Positions 6,156 through 12,885 of a stretch of DNA of 14,571 bases are shown here, one piece after another. The stretch covers positions 1 to 14,571 of the forward strand of contig JBFFZZ010000049.1 of the NCBI GenBank assembly GCA_041568335.1, given 5' to 3'. The translations under genes were made by a program, and so were the position numbers. Each line of letters begins with the position of its first letter. The stretch's first letter is position 1. The stretch comes from WVWW01 sp041568335 (GTDB lineage: Bacteria; Acidobacteriota; Polarisedimenticolia; Polarisedimenticolales; Polarisedimenticolaceae). Below the pieces are notes generated by a model. The model was not told the DNA's origin and did no database searches. It worked only from the letters and a program-made list of their open reading frames with translations.

Positions 6156-8099
6156 CTAGTTGCACGGCGTCAGCGCTACACGTCCCGGCCCCAGCGACGA
6201 CTCGCCCGCGCAATTCTCCGCCACGACCCCATAGAAGAAGACCTGTCCGGGTGGCGGGACCCGGCCGTCGTCGGCCTTCGACAGGCCCAGGATCCCCGAA
6301 ACGAAGCACTCGAGATCCGAAATGCCCTGCTGCGATCCACGGTAGATGTTGTAGCTGTCGGCCACCGGGACGGTGGGCCAGTCGACCCGGGCCACCGTAC
6401 CCGTCTTCGAGAGCGTGATACCGGCCACCTCCGGCGGTAGCTCCAGCGGCATCTCGCATTCGTCGAGGATCAGGTTGCCGTTGCAGTCCTCCGCGGTTCC
6501 ACCCGTGAGATCACACTCGTCGAGCACCAAGTTACCGTTGCAGTCCTGGCCGGTCCCGTTGGTGATGTCGTCGTGATCGGGGATCCCGTTGCCGTTGCAG
6601 TCCGGTTCACATTCGTCGGGGATGCCGTTGGCGTTGCTGTCGTTGCTGGTCATGCCCGAGATATCGACCGAGTCGTGTGAGCCGTTGACGTTGCAGTCGC
6701 CGAGACGCACGAAGTAGACGTCCTGCTCACCGTTGAACGTGGCGGAGTAGGCCAGTGCGGCCGTGTCGGTCTCCGAGACCATGTGGTAGTAGTCGCCGAT
6801 CTTGTTCTGGACCGGATGGCCGACCGTCGAGTCGAACGGAGGGCTCACCGGTAGCCCGGCGGAAAACGTGACCCCGGCATCCAGCGAGTAAGCGTAATAA
6901 AGCTCGGACACCGTGGAGACTCCTCCGCGCGTGTCGTTCCAGACGACGTCGATGCGTCCACCCGGCGACACCGACATCGTGCCGAACCACTGGTAGGCGC
7001 CGTTGCCCACGGGATCGTCGTTGATCCGTTGCGGCGTGCTCCAGGTCACCCCCCGGTCCTCGCTGCGGATGAAGTGCACCTCCATCGGATCGAGGGTCCC
7101 GGGTGGATCCACCGAGCCGAGCATGTAGACATTGCCGCGGGTCGGCCCGGCCGAGCGATCGACGGCAACCCACACCTGCCCCATCAGACCGCCGGGGTTG
7201 GGCGGCAGGGAGAACGTGGTCTCGCCACCGAGGTCGACGTTGTTGAACATCGGGAAGCTCGGGGTCCCACCGGAGTCCTCGGCATCGTCGGAGCGCAGGA
7301 TCAGATGCCCGTCTCCGTTGAGGGTCGTGCCGACGATGTAGAGCTCTCCGTCGGGTCCGACGTCGTCGGTACCCCACTTGGGATGCAGGGGCAGCACGTA
7401 AGGGCCCTCGAAGGTCGTCGCCGAGTCGGTCGAGCGCGTGAAGTCGGTCCCCGCCGCGCAGCAGGTGAACTGGGAGTTCCACAACGCGTAGATGTGACCG
7501 TCGCCGATGCCACCGCTGGTGTCGATCGTGTGCCAGTTCTTGTCGCCGCCGGGCGCGGAGATCGGCCCCGCCCAGCTGACGCCCTTGGTCGTCGAGACGA
7601 AGTACTCCGTAGTCGTGATCGAGCTGAGGCTGTAATAGTAGAAATCGCCGGCGCTGTCGGCGGCGAGCACCGGGTCGCTGCGGAATTGCCCCGGATCGAG
7701 CACGCCCGGGAAGTTCCACGTGGCGCCGCCGTCGTGACTGTAGGCCATCCCCGCCTGACGGAAATCCGACGCGATGGTATCGAACTGTCGCCAGCCGATC
7801 ACGATGTTGTCCGGGTTGGTCGGATCGATCGCGATCGACGGCTCGTTGGCGGCGTCGCCGACGATGTTGTTCTGCATCGCGTCGATGTTGACCTGCACGG
7901 ACTGGATCGAGCCGCGCACGACGACCGCTCTCGGGGAGCGGGGTCGGCTCTCGCGCGCCACCGGTTCCTTCGGAGGAGCGACTGGGGTTTCCCGGTGGCC
8001 GACGTCTCGATCGATCTTCGGGGACGTTTGATCTCCTCCCCGCACGGGGACCAGGAGCGAGCACACACACGCCAGAGCGATGATCGTTTGCCGGTTCAC
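6156..8099 (-). CDS. Secreted BNR/Asp-box beta-propeller (sialidase-like fold) with calcium-binding repeats and C-terminal FN3-like domain
   Basis: 647 residues from a GTG start (8099-8097) with GGAGGT 7 bases upstream. Signal peptide at about 1-21. Residues 80-460 form a beta-propeller of the BNR/sialidase type. Asp boxes are at 121 (SHDGGATW), 169 (STTKGVSW), 223 (STDSATTF), 346 (SEDRGVTW) and 405 (SLDAGVTF). I see no FRIP motif or clear sialidase catalytic set, so enzyme activity is not established; glycan or protein binding is equally possible. Residues 468-550 are five Asp/Asn-rich repeats (DCNGNGIPD type), probably calcium binding. Residues 554-647 are an FN3-like domain ending TPCN, shared with the LamG protein encoded from 11972. 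It lies 58 bp behind the aldehyde dehydrogenase gene with no terminator between, so co-transcription is possible. Confidence 0.88.
   Translation of the reverse strand: MNRQTIIALACVCSLLVPVRGGDQTSPKIDRDVGHRETPVAPPKEPVARESRPRSPRAVVVRGSIQSVQVNIDAMQNNIVGDAANEPSIAIDPTNPDNIVIGWRQFDTIASDFRQAGMAYSHDGGATWNFPGVLDPGQFRSDPVLAADSAGDFYYYSLSSITTTEYFVSTTKGVSWAGPISAPGGDKNWHTIDTSGGIGDGHIYALWNSQFTCCAAGTDFTRSTDSATTFEGPYVLPLHPKWGTDDVGPDGELYIVGTTLNGDGHLILRSDDAEDSGGTPSFPMFNNVDLGGETTFSLPPNPGGLMGQVWVAVDRSAGPTRGNVYMLGSVDPPGTLDPMEVHFIRSEDRGVTWSTPQRINDDPVGNGAYQWFGTMSVSPGGRIDVVWNDTRGGVSTVSELYYAYSLDAGVTFSAGLPVSPPFDSTVGHPVQNKIGDYYHMVSETDTAALAYSATFNGEQDVYFVRLGDCNVNGSHDSVDISGMTSNDSNANGIPDECEPDCNGNGIPDHDDITNGTGQDCNGNLVLDECDLTGGTAEDCNGNLILDECEMPLELPPEVAGITLSKTGTVARVDWPTVPVADSYNIYRGSQQGISDLECFVSGILGLSKADDGRVPPPGQVFFYGVVAENCAGESSLGPGRVALTPCN
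6450..6698 (-). repeat. Five in-phase DCNGN-type calcium-binding repeats (57/39-bp periodicity)
   Basis: The core GTTGCAGTC-like block (plus strand) recurs at offsets of 57, 57, 39 and 57 bp, that is 19- and 13-codon units. The encoded units begin DCNVNG, DSNANG, DCNGNG, DCNGNL and DCNGNL, several ending in DEC. Spaced Asp/Asn residues resemble dockerin or TSP3-like calcium loops. The two most distal units are the most similar in DNA, suggesting recent duplication. Confidence 0.85.
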
Positions 8100-8157
8100 C
8101 CTCGGGACCTCCGTTCAGAAGGTTGAATGTACCGGGAAAACCACTCCAGGACGAACG

Positions 8158-9522
8158 TCAGGCGATCCAGACCGTCTTCCGGTTGACGAACTCGAGCATG
8201 CCCTCGCGGCCGAGCTCGCGGCCGAAGCCGGAGCTCTTGATGCCGCCGAAGGGCACCCGTGGATCCGATTTGACCAGTCCGTTGACGAAAACGGCGCCGC
8301 TCTCGATGCGTGGGATCAGCCGTTCGGCGCGCGACGGATCGGCCGTCCAGAGGCTGGCGCCGAGACCATACTCCGTGGCGTTGGCCAGCGCGATCGCCTC
8401 GTCGTCGGTCTCGAAAGGAAACAGCGTCGCCACGGGGCCGAACAACTCCTCTGTGGCCGCCGGAGACTCGAGCGCGGCGTCGACGAGCACGGTCGCCGGA
8501 TAGAAGAAGCCGTCGCGCGGGGGGATCGTGCCGCCGCAAAGCGGTTTCGCCCCGGCATGCACGCTCCGGGCCACTTGGTCGGCGAGCCGGTCGCGCAGGT
8601 CGCGACGCGCGAGTGGCCCCAGCCGGGTGTCCGGGCTGCGCGGATCGCCGATCGTCTGCTCGCGCATCCGCTCGACGAAGGCGTCGCGGAAATCGTCGAA
8701 AACGTCCTGCTGGACGAGGAAACGCTTGGCTGCGATACAGCTCTGCCCGTTGTTGATGCAGCGAGACAGGATCCCCGTCTCGACGGCGTTCTCGATATCG
8801 GCGTCGTCGAGCACGATGAACGCGTCGCTTCCGCCGAGCTCCATGACCATCGTCTTCAAGTGCTCGCCCGCGTGGGCCGCGACCTGCTTGCCGCCGCGTG
8901 TGCTGCCGGTGAACGTGACGCCGCGGACGCGCGGGTCCGCGATGACGTCGGCCGCCTGCTCGTGGGTCAGGAACAGGTTGCGCACCACGCCGTCGGGGAG
9001 CCCGGCCTCGCGCAAAAGCGTCTCGATCCGTTGCGCGCACCGCGGTGTGTTGGGCGCGTGCTTGAGCAGCACGACGTTGCCGGCCATCAGCGCCGGGGCG
9101 GCGAAACGGAAGAACTGCCAGAACGGGAAGTTCCAGGGCATGATCGCGAGGATCGGACCGAGCGGCTCGAAGCGCACGGCCGCGGCGGAGCCGTCCGACT
9201 CTTTTGCTTCGGGTTCCAGGAACGCCGCCGCGTTCTCCGCGTAGTAGCGGCAGGCCCAGGCGCACTTCTTCGCTTCGGCCTCGCCCTCTTCGACCCGCTT
9301 GCCCATCTCGAACGCCATCAGCGCCGCCAGCTCGGAGGCTTGCCCATCGAGCAGATCGGCGGCTCGTGACACGCGTTGCGCGCGATCTTCGAGCGGTCTG
9401 CCTTGCCAGTCGGCCGCCGCCGTCCCGGCGGAACGGAGCGCCGCTTGGATCTCGCTCTCCGTGGCCGACGCGTAGCGCTCGATCTCCTCGCCGGTCGTGG
9501 GATCGATCGTGCGGAAGTCCAT
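8158..9522 (-). CDS. NAD(P)-dependent aldehyde dehydrogenase, succinate-semialdehyde dehydrogenase type
   Basis: 454 residues, the length of the short SSADH (Sad/YneI-like) group. Expected active-site residues are present: Asn131 (MPWNFPFWQ), Lys154 (VLLKHAP), the FTGST nucleotide-binding turn at 204-208, Glu228 (MELGGSDAF), and the nucleophile Cys262 (NNGQSCIAAKRF). The C-terminal EELFGPVA and PFGGIKSSGFGRELG motifs are intact. It oxidises an aldehyde to its acid with NAD or NADP in the cytoplasm; succinate semialdehyde is the family's usual substrate but not proven here. The frame stays open far upstream, but homology starts at MDFRTIDPTTGE, so the ATG at 9522-9520 is chosen. Only 8 bp separate it from the stop of the hydrolase gene, implying an operon and translational coupling. 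Confidence 0.93.
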   Translation of the reverse strand: MDFRTIDPTTGEEIERYASATESEIQAALRSAGTAAADWQGRPLEDRAQRVSRAADLLDGQASELAALMAFEMGKRVEEGEAEAKKCAWACRYYAENAAAFLEPEAKESDGSAAAVRFEPLGPILAIMPWNFPFWQFFRFAAPALMAGNVVLLKHAPNTPRCAQRIETLLREAGLPDGVVRNLFLTHEQAADVIADPRVRGVTFTGSTRGGKQVAAHAGEHLKTMVMELGGSDAFIVLDDADIENAVETGILSRCINNGQSCIAAKRFLVQQDVFDDFRDAFVERMREQTIGDPRSPDTRLGPLARRDLRDRLADQVARSVHAGAKPLCGGTIPPRDGFFYPATVLVDAALESPAATEELFGPVATLFPFETDDEAIALANATEYGLGASLWTADPSRAERLIPRIESGAVFVNGLVKSDPRVPFGGIKSSGFGRELGREGMLEFVNRKTVWIA

Positions 9523-9530
9523 CGCGGCCG

Positions 9531-10445
9531 TCAGTCCGCCGTTGCCGGGGTCAACATGCCGTCCAGCGTCTCGAGCAGCAACGCGTTGAACTCGTCGGGA
9601 CGCGTCATGTGCAGGTAGTGACCGACGTTCTCCATCAGGACCGCGTCGAAGTCGGCGTACTTCCGGTTGGTCTCGATCTGCGTCGGGTTCGGTGCCGCCG
9701 CGTTGATCGCTCGGATCGGCACACCCGCCTCGCGGAAGAGCGTAGGCATATCCATCTTGGCGAAGTCGTGCATCAGCGCCTTGCCCGCCGCCTCGTTGGA
9801 CTCCTCGCAACCGACACGCCGGACTCTTGCGCCGATCTCGTCGACACCCTCCTCGATGAACATCTGGCCCACGAAGTTGGCGCACACGTTGCGGAAATCG
9901 GATTCGAAGGCGGCGACCATCTGCTGGATCATCGGATCGCCGAAATCGAAATCGGCATCTTGCAGGGTGTCCACCGCGACGATCCCGACGACACGGTCCG
10001 ACATCGCGGCGGCGTGAAGCGCGACGTACCCGCCCATCGAGTGGCCGACGAGTACCGTCGGCCCCGGCGCGACGTGCTCGATCAGGCCGGCGACGTCCTC
10101 TCCGTAGCCCGCGATGGACCAGGTCTCGCGATCGTCGCCCCCCGCGCCATGGCCCGGTAAGTCGAGCGTGATCACACGATAGCGCTCGTTCAGCGGCCCG
10201 ATCTGGGCGTCCCAGAACGAGCCCTCGCACATCCAGCAGTGCACCATCACGAGGGTGACCTCCCCCACGCCGTGCACGACGTACGGGACGGCCACGCCGT
10301 CGGCCGCCGTGTACACGTGCGCTCCCGGGCGAATCGCCGGATTGGGCGCGTCGACGGGATCCTCCGCGGGTGGGGTACCGCCGCAACCTGCCGCGATCAC
10401 CGCGAACAAAATCGGAAACACGAGTACGCGCCGAGATCGTCGCAT
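9531..10445 (-). CDS. Alpha/beta hydrolase, predicted lipoprotein
   Basis: 304 residues. The N-terminus is a lipoprotein signal: MRRSRR, a hydrophobic core and the lipobox IAAGC with Cys21, followed by a Pro/Asp-rich linker, so it should be anchored to an envelope membrane. The hydrolase core has the nucleophile elbow GHSMGG with Ser136, the oxyanion-side stretch VMVHCWMCEGSFW, LDLPGHG at 94-100, and a likely catalytic His276 (ENVGHYLHM). The acid member is not obvious from sequence. Substrate unknown (esters, lactones or epoxides are possible for the fold). GAGGAG precedes the ATG by about 8 bases. It is the first gene of a minus-strand unit with the aldehyde dehydrogenase. Confidence 0.9.
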   Translation of the reverse strand: MRRSRRVLVFPILFAVIAAGCGGTPPAEDPVDAPNPAIRPGAHVYTAADGVAVPYVVHGVGEVTLVMVHCWMCEGSFWDAQIGPLNERYRVITLDLPGHGAGGDDRETWSIAGYGEDVAGLIEHVAPGPTVLVGHSMGGYVALHAAAMSDRVVGIVAVDTLQDADFDFGDPMIQQMVAAFESDFRNVCANFVGQMFIEEGVDEIGARVRRVGCEESNEAAGKALMHDFAKMDMPTLFREAGVPIRAINAAAPNPTQIETNRKYADFDAVLMENVGHYLHMTRPDEFNALLLETLDGMLTPATAD

Positions 10446-10478
10446 TGCCTGGCTCCTCGAGAGACTGAGAGTGAGAGG

Positions 10479-10682
10479 TAATCTTATCGTGGTTTCATCG
10501 TCTTCGGTGGGGAGGACCCCATTCGGAACCCCTTGCGCAAGGAGACCGCGACACTGCTACCCCTGCAGTTTGTCCTGCTGCGCTTCGGCGAGCCGCACGG
10601 GACGACGGATGCGGGAGGGGTGTTGCTGACCATCGCCCAGTGTCCCTTATTGCTGTTCGTGCTGTATCCCTGGAAGGAGTAG
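10479..10682 (+). pseudogene. Possible remnant or tiny TTG-start membrane protein
   Basis: A frame opens after TAA at 10479-10481 and ends at TAG 10680-10682. Its only start candidate is TTG 10533, giving 49 residues. The peptide has two hydrophobic patches (TLLPLQFVLLRF and GGVLLTIAQCPLLLFVLYP) and ends PWKE, which looks like the tail of a small membrane protein. There is no ATG or GTG, no well-placed ribosome binding site, and no neighbour on this strand. It may be a decayed gene end or chance. Nothing else was seen in the 279-bp gap 10446-10724 apart from the hydrolase ribosome binding site. Confidence 0.25.
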
Positions 10683-10718
10683 GCAACTCTTACGGATGAT
10701 CTACATCGATGACAAACG

Positions 10719-10732
10719 GCTCGATCACGAGC
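10719..10732 (-). terminator. Weak hairpin around the LamG-gene stop codon
   Basis: A perfect 5-bp stem GCTCG / CGAGC encloses a 4-base loop that contains most of the TGA stop at 10725-10727. It is followed on the minus strand only by CGTTTGTC, so termination would be inefficient. Possibly no more than a chance palindrome. Confidence 0.2.
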
Positions 10733-11972
10733 AGTTCAGCGACGATCGCTCTCCGGCCGTGGCGAATCCCCAGCTCCCGTTGCCGCACTGCGAGTCGGCG
10801 CGGACGAGGTACCAGATGCCGGTTCCCGGCGGGGGCACGTAGGCGTGGACCGTCTCGAGCGCGTCGAGATCGTCGTCGAGACAGCTCTCGGATGGGCCGA
10901 CGCCCCCGAGCTCGTCGAGCGATCCGCTCAGCACGTCGTAACGGACGCCGCTGCCGCCCTCGATCTCCATCGTCGGCCAGCTCAGCTTCGTTCCGGTCCC
11001 GTCGCGTTCGACCGTCAGCAGGCAGACTTCGGGTGGGACCGCCGCGTAGTTCGGGTTGAGGGGGGCGCAATCGCAGGGATCGCCATGCCCGTCGGCGTCG
11101 GTGTCGACCTGCATCGCGTTGGTGATGGCCGGGCAGTTGTCCTCGTAGTCGTTCAGACCGTCCAGGTCGTCGTCCGTCCGACAGATCCCGGCGCTACCCG
11201 CCTCGTGGATACGCCGTGTCTCACAGACCGAGAGCGCGCGATCGAAGATCATGATGTCGTCCAGCAGGCCGTCGTAGGCGGTCGTCGACCCGATCCAGCT
11301 GCGCCCGAACCAGAGGTCACCGCCGTTGGCCAGCCCCGAGAGATCCTCGGGGTAGACGCGACGCGCCGACACGCCACCGTCGGCGTGGATCTCGACCGTC
11401 TTGACGCTGTGACGGTAGACGGCCGCGATGTGGTGAAAGACGCCGTCGTCGAACCTGCGCGTGGTTTGGGTGGTCCCGTAGCGGATCGTGTCGGTGCATC
11501 CGGCCCAGATCTCGCCGTCATCCGGGCCGGGACTCGAAAAGAGGCTGGTCTTGATGCGTACCGCGTAGGGGTACGGGAAGTTCCAGTCGCGGTACTTGGT
11601 CACCAGCGCCAGATTGCCGTTGTCGTTGACGGGCAAGCTCTTCATCCACATCAGGATCGAGTACTCGTCGGTCGCCACGAAGTCGAGGTCGGGATGCGCT
11701 GCGACGCGCGCGTGGGCCTCCCCGTCCGAGAAGTCCCACGCCTGGCCGACCATCCCCGGCGAGAACTGGACGAACGGTGATTCCTGCGGCGTGGCGTCCT
11801 GGGCGTGGTGCTCGTCCGAGAGCCGGTTTTCGAAGCGTTCGTCCCCGACGCCCTCCCCCGGCCACCAGGCCACCGCGTTCGGCGGGATCTGCGTGCATTG
11901 CTGGGCGGATTGCGGGACGGTGCACAGCAAGACGAGCGAGAGAACCAGGGCCCATCGAGGCATCGAATTCAT
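10725..11972 (-). CDS. Secreted LamG-domain protein with TSP3-like calcium repeat and C-terminal FN3-like domain
   Basis: 415 residues. Signal peptide 1-24 (hydrophobic core ALVLSLVLLCTV, cleavage near SAQ-Q). Residues about 31-255 form a LamG/concanavalin-like domain, starting VAWWPGEG and ending YDGLLDDIMIFDRAL, the typical last strand of this fold. Residues 267-304 are Asp-rich (DDDLDGLNDYEDNCP and DTDADGHGDPCDC), matching thrombospondin type 3 calcium repeats. Residues 313-415 are an FN3-like domain ending NCS, related to that of the BNR protein encoded from 8099. Likely a surface or extracellular binding protein; the ligand is unknown. AAGGAG lies 6 bases before the first ATG. Its promoter has the same GTAACC/CGTCT design as that of the divergent sigma factor. 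Confidence 0.88.
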   Translation of the reverse strand: MNSMPRWALVLSLVLLCTVPQSAQQCTQIPPNAVAWWPGEGVGDERFENRLSDEHHAQDATPQESPFVQFSPGMVGQAWDFSDGEAHARVAAHPDLDFVATDEYSILMWMKSLPVNDNGNLALVTKYRDWNFPYPYAVRIKTSLFSSPGPDDGEIWAGCTDTIRYGTTQTTRRFDDGVFHHIAAVYRHSVKTVEIHADGGVSARRVYPEDLSGLANGGDLWFGRSWIGSTTAYDGLLDDIMIFDRALSVCETRRIHEAGSAGICRTDDDLDGLNDYEDNCPAITNAMQVDTDADGHGDPCDCAPLNPNYAAVPPEVCLLTVERDGTGTKLSWPTMEIEGGSGVRYDVLSGSLDELGGVGPSESCLDDDLDALETVHAYVPPPGTGIWYLVRADSQCGNGSWGFATAGERSSLNCS

Positions 11973-11996
11973 CGTTTTCTCCTTGTTACCCGTTCC

Positions 11997-12021
11997 AGAC
12001 GGAAAACGAAGATGGGGTTAC
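11997..12021 (-). promoter_or_regulatory. ECF-type promoter of the LamG gene
   Basis: On the minus strand GTAACC (12021-12016), a 14-bp spacer and CGTCT (12001-11997). An AAC-containing -35 with a CGTC-type -10 is typical of ECF sigma promoters. The -10 lies 24 bp before the ATG, giving a short leader. It mirrors the promoter at 12030-12054 exactly in sequence and spacing. Confidence 0.6.
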
Positions 12022-12029
12022 AGGCCGGC

Positions 12030-12054
12030 GTAACCGATGCGGCCCGTTTCGTCT
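12030..12054 (+). promoter_or_regulatory. ECF-type promoter of the sigma factor/kinase operon
   Basis: GTAACC (12030-12035), a 14-bp spacer and CGTCT (12050-12054). With the minus-strand copy it forms the inverted repeat GGTTAC-N8-GTAACC (12016-12035), so the two -35 elements are only 8 bp apart. A start near 12060 would leave a leader of about 110 bases before ATG 12172. It suggests that the sigma factor transcribes its own gene. Confidence 0.6.
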
Positions 12055-12171
12055 CTAAGTAGCGGCGGAGACGACCGCCGCGGAGACGCGATGCTGCTTT
12101 CCCTGGAGAGGGTCCGGGCTCATGCCAGGTTCGGGCATAATCGGACCACGCACCGGCTTGTTGGGGTCGCG

Positions 12172-12885
12172 ATGACACGACGGTTCCAGACGACTCGCTG
12201 GAGTCTGATCTTCGCCGCCGGCCAGACCGGCGGGCCGGAATCGCGCCAGGCGCTGTCGAGCCTCTGCGAGTCTTACTGGTACCCGCTCTACGCGTTCGTC
12301 CGGCGCCAGGGACATTCTGCCGACGCGGCGCGGGACCTGACCCAGGCCTACTTTTTGACGTTCTTGGAAAAGGACTACCTGTCCGATGTCTCTCCGGAAG
12401 GCGGGCGGTTCCGTTCGTTCCTGCTCGCCTCGTTGAAGCACTTCCTGTCCAAGGAGCGGGACAAGGAACGGGCCGTCAAACGCGGGAGCGGGCGCGTGGT
12501 CCTGGAGATCGACCTCAACGACGCGGAGAGTCGTTTTCTCGCCGAGCGCAGCGGCGACGACAGTCCGGAGCTGGCGTTCGAACGCCAGTGGGCGGCGACC
12601 ATGCTCGAGCGAGCGATGGAGAGGTTACGCAACGAGTTCGTCGACGCCGGCAAGGAACCGCTGTTCACGTGCCTCCGCGGCCACCTCGCCGGCGATGCGA
12701 AGGCCATGACCTATACGGAGATCGGCGAGCGGTTGAAGATGTCCAACGGCGCGATCAAGGTCGCGGTGCACCGCGGCCGCCGCCGCTTCGGTGAGTTGCT
12801 GAGAACCGAGATTGCCGAGACGGTCGCCCACCCGGACGACATCGACGAGGAGGTGCGTCACCTGTTGGGGATCCTGCGCCGATGA
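12172..12885 (+). CDS. ECF sigma factor of the kinase-associated type (Sigma70_ECF, PF07638-like)
   Basis: 237 residues from ATG 12172, beginning MTRRFQTTRWSLIFAAG, the typical opening of the sigma factors that accompany Ser/Thr kinases in Acidobacteriota and Planctomycetota. Sigma-2 is near residues 30-75 (YWYPLYAFVRRQG, ARDLTQAYFLTFLEKDYL). Sigma-4 is near 180-215 with the helix-turn-helix MTYTEIGERLKMSNGAIKVAVHRGRRR. An in-frame upstream ATG at 12037 is rejected: the extra 45 codons do not resemble the family, and that ATG lies inside the ECF-type promoter at 12030-12054. No anti-sigma gene follows; instead the stop overlaps the kinase start (ATGA), so control by phosphorylation or direct binding is likely. 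That control mode is inferred from this arrangement in other phyla. Confidence 0.92.
   Translation: MTRRFQTTRWSLIFAAGQTGGPESRQALSSLCESYWYPLYAFVRRQGHSADAARDLTQAYFLTFLEKDYLSDVSPEGGRFRSFLLASLKHFLSKERDKERAVKRGSGRVVLEIDLNDAESRFLAERSGDDSPELAFERQWAATMLERAMERLRNEFVDAGKEPLFTCLRGHLAGDAKAMTYTEIGERLKMSNGAIKVAVHRGRRRFGELLRTEIAETVAHPDDIDEEVRHLLGILRR

Noticed and set aside
5236..6459. Minus-strand frame of 407 codons across the intergenic region and the small secreted protein
   Set aside because: Low-complexity composition, crosses a perfect terminator, and conflicts with a plus-strand gene that has signal peptide, ribosome binding site and terminator.
6450..6698. Periodic repeats as a CRISPR array
   Set aside because: The 57/39-bp units are whole codons inside a protein and encode calcium-binding repeats; there are no distinct spacers.
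7029..8126. Plus-strand frame of 365 codons opposite the BNR protein
   Set aside because: No domain recognised; the opposite strand carries five Asp boxes, calcium repeats and a signal peptide in one frame.
9523..10386. In-frame upstream extension of the aldehyde dehydrogenase to 742 codons
   Set aside because: The extension is Arg-rich and overlaps the convincing hydrolase gene in another frame; family similarity begins at 9522.
12037..12171. Upstream ATG of the second sigma factor
   Set aside because: The added 45 codons do not look like the family, and the ATG sits inside the predicted promoter.
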